A DNA stretch of 64,000 nt, from NCBI RefSeq assembly GCF_023091745.1, contig NW_026291481.1, positions 248,001 through 312,000 on the forward strand, read 5' to 3'. Position numbers and translations under genes: made by a program. Below the pieces are notes generated by a model. The model saw nothing but the letters and a program-made list of their open reading frames with translations, did no database searches and was not told the DNA's origin. The stretch comes from Budorcas taxicolor. Taxonomy: Eukaryota; Chordata; Mammalia; Artiodactyla; Bovidae. Positions 56,201 to 64,000 of this stretch are shown one piece after another (position 1 is the first letter of the stretch; every line of letters starts with the position of its first letter).

Positions 56201-58929
56201 CGCTTTCCTCCGGAGCTGCAGCAGTAGTGTCACGCTTCCTGTCACGTGCATCAAGGGATCTGTGGCTTTCCCTCGAGGCTGTCCCTCGAGGCTTTCCCAC
56301 GAGGCTTTGCCACAGGGCTGTGCCAAGTGCCACCTTGGTGTGAGTCGATCCTCGGCGTGAAAGACGAGCCGGTGAAGGGAAAAGAGGTTCCTCTGGAATG
56401 GACTGAGACATCTGGGGGACTCTTGGAATGGTGGCACGACCCTGGAGTTCCTCTCGCCGTTCCTGTTGAGAGGGCCTCCTCTTGAGATGCGACGGGAACG
56501 CCGGGAACTCTTTCCCGACGAAGCAGGGAAAGGATCCCTCATCTCGAGCTACGAGGCGGAAACGGGGCTCCTCTGGATGTGGGCGGGACCCTCGTGATTC
56601 CTCTCGAGTGGAGACGGCTAGGTCGGGGAACTTCTTGATTTGCACCAAGGGTGTGAAGGAGCCTTTCGAAGTTCCAGAGGTGAGGTGTGATCAGCCTCGA
56701 GACGCCTCAGCGGAAATGGGCCTCATCTCGCCTGGAGGGGAGAACCTCCTGGATTTTCTCGAGTTGCGGCAGGTCTTCTCGAGTTACGACGGGGACCTCA
56801 GGGACCCGCTCTGGTGGCCTCAGGAAAGGCCAGTCCCCATGCGAGTTGCTAGGGGACCTCTCGGGATTCCTCTCCCGTCCATGCTGGGGCCTCAGTCCTT
56901 GTGTGGAGTCGGGGCCGGAACCTGAGGATTCCTCTCCAGTGTTGCCATGGATCTTGGGGTGCTTCTGAGTCTCCCCAGGGGAGTCAGGATTCGTCTCGAT
57001 TGGGGGCATGCACGAGCGCTTTCCTCCCGAGCTGCAGCAGTAGTGTCACGCTTCCTGTCACGTGGATCAAGGGATCTGTGGCTTTCCCTCTAGGCTGTCC
57101 CTCGTGGCTTTCCCACGAGGCTTTCCCACAGGGCTGTGCCACGTGCCACCTTGGTGTGAGTCGATCCTCGGCGTGAGAGACGAGCCGGTGAAGGGAAAAG
57201 AGGTTCCTCTGGAATGGACTGAGACATCTGGGGGACTCTTGGAATGGTGGCACGACCCTGGAGTTCCTCTCGCCGTTCCTGTTGAGAGGGCCTCCTCTTG
57301 AGATGCGACGGGAACGCCGGGAACTCTTTCCCGACGAAGCAGGGAAAGGATCCCTCATCTCGAGCTACGAGGCGGAAACGGGGCTCCTCTGGATGTGGGC
57401 GGGACCCTCGTGATTCCTCTCGAGTGGAGACGGCTAGGTCGGGGAACTTCTTGATTTGCACCAAGGGTGTGAAGGACCCTTTCGAAGTTCCAGAGGTGAG
57501 GTGTGATCAGCCTCGAGACGCCTCTGCGGAAATGGGCCTCATCTCGCCTGGAGGGGAGAACCTCCTGGATTTTCTCGAGTTGCGGCAGGTCTTCTCGAGT
57601 TACGACGGGGACCTCAGGGACTCGCTCTGGTGGCCTCAGGAAAGGCCAGTCCCCATGCGAGTTGCTAGGGGACCTCTCGGGATTCCTCTCCCGTCCATGC
57701 CGGGGCCTCAGTCCTTGTGTGGAGTCGGGGCCGGAACCTGAGGATTCCTCTCCAGTGTTGCCATGGATCTTGGGGTGCTTCTGAGTCTCCCCAGGGGAGT
57801 CAGGCCTCGTCTCGAGTGGGGGCATGCACGTGCGCTTTCCTCCCGAGCTGCAGCAGTAGTGTCACGCTTCCTGTCACGTGGATCAAGGGATCTGTGGCTT
57901 TCCCTCGAGGCTGTCCCTCGAGGCTTTCCCACGAGGCTTTCCCACAGGGCTGTGCCACGTGCCACCTTGGTGTGAGTCGATCCTCGGCGTGAAAGACGAG
58001 CCGGTGAAGGGAAAAGAGGTTCCTCTGGAATGGACTGAGACATCTGGGGGACTCTTGGAATGGTGGCACGACCCTGGAGTTCCTCTCGCCGTTCCTGTTG
58101 AGAGGGCCTCCTCTTGAGATGCGACGGGAACGCCGGGAACTCTTTCCCGACGAAGCAGGGAAAGGATCCCTCATCTCGAGCTACGAGGCGGAAACGGGGC
58201 TCCTCTGGATGTGGGCGGGACCCTCGTGATTCCTCTCGAGTGGAGACGGCTAGGTCGGGGAACTTCTTGATTTGCACCAAGGGTGTGAAGGAGCCTTTCG
58301 AAGTTCCAGAGGTGAGGTGTGATCAGCCTCGAGACGCCTCAGCGGAAATGGGCCTCATCTCGCCTGGAGGGGAGAACCTCCTGGATTTTCTCGAGTTGCG
58401 GCAGGTCTTCTCGAGTTACGACGGGGACCTCAGGGACCCGCTCTGGTGGCCTCAGGAAAGGCCAGTCCCCATGCGAGTTGCTAGGGGACCTCTCGGGATT
58501 CCTCTCCCGTCCATGCCGGGGCCTCAGTCCTTGTGTGGAGTCGGGGCCGGAACCTGAGGATTCCTCTCCAGTGTTGCCATGGATCTTGGGGTGCTTCTGA
58601 GTCTCCCCAGGGGAGTCAGGCCTCGTCTCGAGTGGGGGCATGCACGTGCGCTTTCCTCCCGAGCTGCAGCAGTAGTGTCACGCTTCCTGTCACGTGGATC
58701 AAGGGATCTGTGGCTTTCCCTCGAGGCTGTCCCTCGAGGCTTTCCCACGAGGCTTTCCCACAGGGCTGTGCCACGTGCCACCTTGGTGTGAGTCGATCCT
58801 CGGCGTGAAAGACGAGCCGGTGAAGGGAAAAGAGGTTCCTCTGGAATGGACTGAGACATCTGGGGGACTCTTGGAATGGTGGCACGACCCTGGAGTTCCT
58901 CTCGCCGTTCCTGTTGAGAGGGCCTCCTC

Positions 58930-61900
58930 TTGAGATGCGACGGGAACGCCGGGAACTCTTTCCCGACGAAGCAGGGAAAGGATCCCTCATCTCGAGCTAC
59001 GAGGCGGAAACGGGGCTCCTCTGGATGTGGGCGGGACCCTCGTGATTCCTCTCGAGTGGAGACGGCTAGGTCGGGGAACTTCTGGATTTGCACCAAGGGT
59101 GTGAAGGACCCTTTCGAAGTTCCAGAGGTGAGGTGTGATCAGCCTCGAGACGCCTCAGCGGAAATGGGCCTCATCTCGCCTGGAGGGGAGAACCTCCTGG
59201 ATTTTCTCGAGTTGCGGCAGGTCTTCTCGAGTTACGACGGGGACCTCAGGGACCCGCTCTGGTGGCCTCAGGAAAGGCCAGTCCCCATGCGAGTTGCTAG
59301 GGGACCTCTCGGGATTCCTCTCCCGTCCATGCCGGGGCCTCAGTCCTTGTGTGGAGTCGGGGCCGGAACCTGAGGATTCCTCTCCAGTGTTGCCATGGAT
59401 CTTGGGGTGCTTCTGAGTCTCCCCAGGGGAGTCAGGCCTCGTCTCGAGTGGGGGCATGCACGTGCGCTTTCCTCCCGAGCTTCAGCAGTAGTGTCACGCT
59501 TCCTGTCACGTGGATCAAGGGATCTGTGGCTTTCCCTCGAGCCTGTCCCTCGAGGCTTTCCCACGAGGCTTTCCCACAGGGCTGTGCCACGTGCCACCTT
59601 GGTGTGAGTCGATCCTCGGCGTGAGAGACGAGCCGGTGAAGGGAAAAGAGGTTCCTCTGGAATGGACTGAGACATCTGGGGGACTCTTGGAATGGTGGCA
59701 CGACCCTGGAGTTCCTCTCGCCGTTCCTGTTGAGAGGGCCTCCTCTTGAGATGCGACGGGAACGCCGGGAACTCTTTCCCGACGAAGCAGGAAAAGGATC
59801 CCTCATCTCGAGCTACGAGGCGGAAACGGGGCTCCTCTGGATGTGGGCGGGACCCTCCTGATTCCTCTCGAGTGGAGACGGGTATGTCGGGGAAATTCTT
59901 GTTTTACACCAAGGGTGTGAAGGACCCTTTCGAAGTTCCAGAGGTGAGGTGTGATCAGCCTCGAGACGCCTCAGCGGAAATGGGCCTCATCTCGCCTGGA
60001 GGGGAGAACCTCCTGGATTTTCTCGAGTTGCGGCAGGTCTTCTCGAGTTACGACGGGGACCTCAGAGACCCGCTCTGGTGGCCTCGGGAAAGGCCAGTCC
60101 CCATGCGAGTTGCTAGGGGACCTTTCGGAATTCCTCTCCCGTCCATGCCGGGGCCTCAGTCCTTGTGTGGAGTCGGGGCCGGAACCTGAGGATTCCTCTC
60201 CAGTGTTGCCATGGATCTTGGGGTGCTTCTGAGTCTCCCCAGGGGAGTCAGGCCTCGTCTCGAGTGGGGGCATGCACGTGCACTTTCCTCCCGAGCTGCA
60301 GCAGTAGTGTCACGCGTCCTGTCACGTGCATCAAGGGATCTGTGGCTTTCCCTCGAGGCTGTCCCTCGAGGCTTTCCCACGAGGCTTTCCCACAGGGCTG
60401 TGCCACGTGCCACCTTGGTGTGAGTCGATCCTCGGCGTGAAAGACGAGCCGGTGAAGGGAAAAGAGGTTCCTCTGGAATGGACTGAGACATCTGGGGGAC
60501 TCTTGGAATGGTGGCACGACCCTGGAGTTCCTCTCGCCGTTCCTGTAGAGAGGGCCTCCTCTTGAGATGCGACGGGAACGCCGGGAACTCTTTCCCGACG
60601 AAGCAGGGAAAGGATCCCTCATCTCGAGCTACGAGGCGGAAACGCGGCTCCTCTGGATGTGGGCGGGACCCTCGTGATTCCTCTCGAGTGGAGACGGCTA
60701 GGTCGGGGAACTTCTTGATTTGCACCAAGGGTGTGAAGGAGCCTTTCGAAGTTCCAGAGGTGAGGTGTGATCAGCCTCGAGACGCCTCAGAGGAAATGGG
60801 CCTCATCTCGCCTGGAGGGGAGAACCTCCTGGATTTTCTCGAGTTGCGGCAGGTCTTCTCGAGTTACGACGGGGACCTCAGGGACCCGCTCTGGTGGCCT
60901 CAGGAAAGGCCAGTCCCCATGCGAGTTGCTAGGGGACCTCTCGGGATTCCTCTCCCGTCCATGTCGGGGCCTCAGTCCTTGTGTGGAGTCGGGGCCGGAA
61001 CCTGAGGATTCCTCTCCAGTGTTGCCATGGATCTTGGGGTGCTTCTGAGTCTCCCCAGGGGAGTCAGGATTCGTCTCGAGTGGGGGCATGCACGTGCGCT
61101 TTCCTCCCGAGCTGCAGCAGTAGTGTCACGCTTCCTGTCACGTGGATCAAGGGATCTGTGGCTTTCCCTCGAGGCTGTCCCTCGAGGCTTTCCCACGAGG
61201 CTTTCCCACAGGGCTGTGCCACGTGCCACCTTGGTGTGAGTCGATCCTCGGCGTGAGAGACGAGCCGGTGAAGGGAAAAGAGGTTCCTCTGGAATGGACT
61301 GAGACCTCTGGGGGACTCTTGGAATGGTGGCACGACCCTGGAGTTCCTCTCGCCGTTCCTGTTGAGAGGGCCTCCTCTTGAGATGCGACGGGAACGCCGG
61401 GAACTCTTTCCCGACGAAGCAGGGAAAGGATCCCTCATCTCGAGCTACGAGGCGGAAACGGGGCTCCTCTGGATGTGGGCGGGACCCTCGTGATTCCTCT
61501 CGAGTGGAGACGGCTAGGTCGGGGAACTTCTGGATTTGCACCAAGGGTGTGAAGGACCCTTTCGAAGTTCCAGAGGTGAGGTGTGATCAGCCTCGAGACG
61601 CCTCAGCGGAAATGGGCCTCATCTCGCCTGGAGGGGAGAACCTCCTGGATTTTCTCGAGTTGCGGCAGGTCTTCTCGAGTTACGACGGGGACCTCAGGGA
61701 CCCGCTCTGGTGGCCTCAGGAAAGGCCAGTCCCCATGCGAGTTGCTAGGGGACCTCTCGGGATTCCTCTCCCGTCCATGCCGGGGCCTCAGTCCTTGTGT
61801 GGAGTCGGGGCCGGAACCTGAGGATTCCTCTCCAGTGTTGCCATGGATCTTGGGGTGCTTCTGAGTCTCCCCAGGGGAGTCAGGCCTCGTCTCGAGTGGG

Positions 61901-62193
61901 GGCATGCACGTGCGCTTTCCTCCCGAGCTGCAGCAGTAGTGTCACGCTTCCTGTCACGTGGATCAAGGGATCTGTGGCTTTCCCTCGAGCCTGTCCCTCG
62001 AGGCTTTCCCACGAGGCTTTCCCACAGGGCTGTGCCACGTGCCACCTTGGTGTGAGTCGATCCTCGGCGTGAGAGACGAGCCGGTGAAGGGAAAAGAGGT
62101 TCCTCTGGAATGGACTGAGACATCTGGGGGACTCTTGGAATGGTGGCACGACCCTGGAGTTCCTCTCGCCGTTCCTGTTGAGAGGGCCTCCTC
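58930..62193 (+). repeat. Three-monomer spacing in domain D (58930 and 61378)
   Basis: Monomers at 58930 and 61378, 2448 bp apart, share ggctaggtcg, aacttctggattt, aaggaccc, ctcgagcctgtcc and gtgagagacg. The monomers between (59746, 60562) differ: the first has accctcctgatt and gttttacacc, the second cagaggaaatggg and caggattcg. The monomer at 60562 instead matches 53218, nine monomers away. Confidence 0.75.
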
Positions 62194-63825
62194 TTGAGAT
62201 GCGACGGGAACGCCGGGAACTCTTTCCCGACGAAGCAGGGAAAGGATCCCTCATCTCGAGCTACGAGGCGGAAACGGGGCTCCTCTGGATGTGGGCGGGA
62301 CCCTCGTGATTCCTCTCGAGTGGAGACGGCTAGGTCGGGGAACTTCTTGATTTGCACCAAGGGTGTGAAGGAGCCTTTCGAAGTTCCAGAGGTGAGGTGT
62401 GATCAGCCTCGAGGCTACTCAGAGGAAATGGGCCTCATCTCGCCTGGAGGGGAGAACCTCCTGGATTTTCTCGAGTTGTGGCAGGTCTTCTCGAGTTACG
62501 ACGGGGACCTCAGGGACCCGCTCTGGTGGCCTCAGGAAAGGCCAGTCCCCATGCGAGTTGCTAGGGGACCTCTTGGGATTCCTCTCCCGTCCATGCCGGG
62601 GCCTCAGTCCTTGTGTGGAGTCGGGGCCGGAACCTGAGGATTCCTCTCCAGTGTTGCCATGGATCTTGGGGTGCTTCTGAGTCTCCCCAGGGGAGTCAGG
62701 CCTCGTCTCGAGTGGGGGCATGCACGTGCGCTTTCCTCCCGAGCTGCAGCAGTAGTGTCACGCTTCCTGTCACGTGCATCAAGGGATCTGTGGCTTTCCC
62801 TCGAGGCTGTCCCTCGAGGCTTTCCCACGAGGCTTTGCCACAGGGCTGTGCCAAGTGCCACCTTGGTGTGAGTCGATCCTCGGCGTGAAAGACGAGCCGG
62901 TGAAGGGAAAAGAGGTTCCTCTGGAATGGACTGAGACATCTGGGGGACTCTTGGAATGGTGGCACGACCCTGGAGTTCCTCTCGCCGTTCCTGTTGAGAG
63001 GGCCTCCTCTTGAGATGCGACGGGAACGCCGGGAACTCTTTCCCGACGAAGCAGGGAAAGGATCCCTCATCTCGAGCTACGAGGCGGAAACGGGGCTCCT
63101 CTGGATGTGGGCGGGACCCTCGTGATTCCTCTCGAGTGGAGACGGGTATGTCGGGGAACTTCTTGATTTGCACCAAGGGTGTGAAGGAGCCTTTCGAAGT
63201 TCCAGAGGTGAGGTGTGATCAGCCTCGAGACGCCTCAGCGGAAATGGGCCTCATCTCGCCTGGAGGGGAGAACCTCCTGGATTTTCTCGAGTTGCGGCAG
63301 GTCTTCTCGAGTTACAACGGGGACCTCAGGGACTCGCTCTGGTGGCCTCAGGAAAGGCCAGTCCCCATGCGAGTTGCTAGGGGACCTCTCGGGATTCCTC
63401 TCCCGTCCATGCCGGGGCCTCAGTCCTTGTGTGGAGTCGGGGCCGGAACCTGAGGATTCCTCTCCAGTGTTGCCATGGATCTTGGGGTGCTTCTGAGTCT
63501 CCCCAGGGGAGTCAGGCCTCGTCTCGAGTGGGGGCATGCACGTGCGCTTTCCTCCCGAGCTGCAGCAGTAGTGTCACGCTTCCTGTCACGTGGATCAAGG
63601 GATCTGTGGCTTTCCCTCGAGGCTGTCCCTCGAGGCTTTCCCACGAGGCTTTCCCACAGGGCTGTGCCACGTGCCACCTTGGTGTGAGTCGATCCTCGGC
63701 GTGAAAGACGAGCCGGTGAAGGGAAAAGAGGTTCCTCTGGAATGGACTGAGACATCTGGGGGACTCTTGGAATGGTGGCACGACCCTGGAGTTCCTCTCG
63801 CCGTTCCTGTTGAGAGGGCCTCCTC
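62194..63825 (+). repeat. Two-monomer haplotype also found at 32820-34451
   Basis: The monomer at 62194 has cacgtgcatc, gaggctttgccac and gccaagtgcc, like those at 32820 and 55666. The next one (63010) has gggtatgtcg, aaggagcc and ggactcgctctgg, like 33636. The monomer at 62194 also has a private cgaggctactcagagg near 62410. Confidence 0.7.
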
Positions 63826-64000
63826 TTGAGATGCGACGGGAACGCCGGGAACTCTTTCCCGACGAAGCAGGGAAAGGATGCCTCATCTCGAGCTACGAGG
63901 CGGAAACGGGGCTCCTCTGGATGTGGGCGGGACCCTCGTGATTCCTCTCGAGTGGAGACGGCTAGGTCGGGGAACTTCTTGATTTGCATCAAGGGTGTGA
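63826..64000 (+). repeat. Partial satellite monomer at right edge, BamHI site lost
   Basis: The first 175 bp of a monomer, in phase with the array, so the satellite continues past the window. GGATGC replaces GGATCC at 63876. It carries ggctaggtcg and gatttgcatcaagg. Confidence 0.95.

Larger units (their letters stand above)
1..64000 (+). repeat. Satellite DNA array, ~816 bp monomer, probable ruminant (caprine) satellite I
   Basis: Seen: the entire window is a direct tandem repeat. The phase string ttgagatgcgac (starting at its TTG) recurs from 185 to 63826, giving 78 complete monomers averaging 815.9 bp; 70 are exactly 816 bp. All copies have the same orientation, and no unique sequence, transposon or inversion interrupts them. 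By eye, neighbours differ at only a few to some tens of positions. Nearly every monomer has one BamHI site (GGATCC at offset +50) and about eight CTCGAG sites. Family knowledge (from memory): sheep and goat satellite I is an ~816-820 bp BamHI repeat related to the bovine 1.715 satellite with a ~31 bp subrepeat, located pericentromerically. Inference: this is that family; a deer or other bovid homologue is the main alternative. The tandem-repeat call is near certain, the family about 0.75, the species not determined. Strand is arbitrary. Confidence 0.95.
50770..64000 (+). repeat. Domain D: 16 monomers and a partial, with gtgagagacg and ggctaggtcg haplotypes
   Basis: Monomer starts: 50770, 51586, 52402, 53218, 54034, 54850, 55666, 56482, 57298, 58114, 58930, 59746, 60562, 61378, 62194, 63010 and 63826 (partial); every full one is 816 bp. 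gtgagagacg at +695, first seen at 50649, marks 50770, 51586, 52402, 53218, 54034, 56482, 58930, 60562 and 61378. ggctaggtcg marks most monomers from 53218 on. cagaggaaatggg marks 53218, 55666, 60562 and 62194. caggattcgtctcg marks 53218, 56482 and 60562. Positions 63010 and 63826 return to ordinary types. Confidence 0.78.

Noticed and set aside
1..64000. CRISPR array or bacterial repeat locus
   Set aside because: The repeats are 816 bp, directly adjacent and without unique spacers, and the sequence matches the style of a mammalian satellite. No cas-like or bacterial genes are present.
1..64000. Tandem rRNA, histone or zinc-finger gene cluster
   Set aside because: No conserved rRNA or tRNA sequence, no C2H2 linker pattern and no stop-free reading frame through a whole monomer on either strand.
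1..64000. Retrotransposon, LTR or endogenous retrovirus fragments
   Set aside because: I saw no poly(A) tail, LTR ends, target-site duplication or reverse-transcriptase-like frame anywhere; all bases are accounted for by the 816 bp repeat.

Overview
The whole 64 kb window is one head-to-tail satellite DNA array. I see no gene, RNA gene, transposon or other unique sequence in it. The same monomer of about 816 bp returns 78 complete times (185-63825), with 184 bp of another monomer at the left edge and 175 bp at the right edge. All copies point the same way. Taking the TTG of the recurrent string ttgagatgcgac as phase zero, 70 of the 78 steps are exactly 816 bp. The exceptions are six steps of 814-815 bp, one of 803 bp and one of 829 bp.

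The organism is probably a ruminant, most likely a caprine (sheep or goat). The reasons are an ~816 bp G+C- and CpG-rich monomer, one BamHI site per monomer, and a degenerate ~31 bp subrepeat inside it that shows as CTCGAG (XhoI) sites spaced 62, 93 and 217 bp apart. From memory these match the bovid satellite I family (sheep/goat ~816-820 bp BamHI satellite, related to the bovine 1.715 satellite with its 31 bp subrepeat). Related satellites occur in deer, so species is inferred. If the family is right, the site is pericentromeric heterochromatin.

Layout by diagnostic variants: domain A (1 to ~13222) has a 4/5-monomer higher-order pattern and most of the small deletions. Domain B1 (~13223-28726) holds the clearest higher-order repeat, two successive 4080 bp five-monomer units plus two more monomers in register upstream. 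Domain B2 (~28727-37715) is more uniform. Domain C (~37716-50769) is marked by a cctctaaacgcc haplotype and a three-monomer spacing. Domain D (~50770-64000) is marked by gtgagagacg and ggctaggtcg haplotypes in 2-, 3-, 4- and 8-9-monomer relations. No single higher-order repeat spans the window. It is a mosaic expected from repeated local unequal exchange and gene conversion.

The open frames in the window (up to 225 codons) recur in every monomer on both strands, overlap each other and often need TTG or GTG starts. They are products of the base composition and of a period divisible by three, not genes. The observations most worth checking are the 4080 bp unit, a reciprocal -13/+13 bp pair in a 13 bp micro-tandem, a two-monomer haplotype shared about 29 kb apart, and in nearly every monomer a cluster of three CACGTG E-boxes, a 14 bp alternating purine-pyrimidine tract and a CTCF-like half motif.
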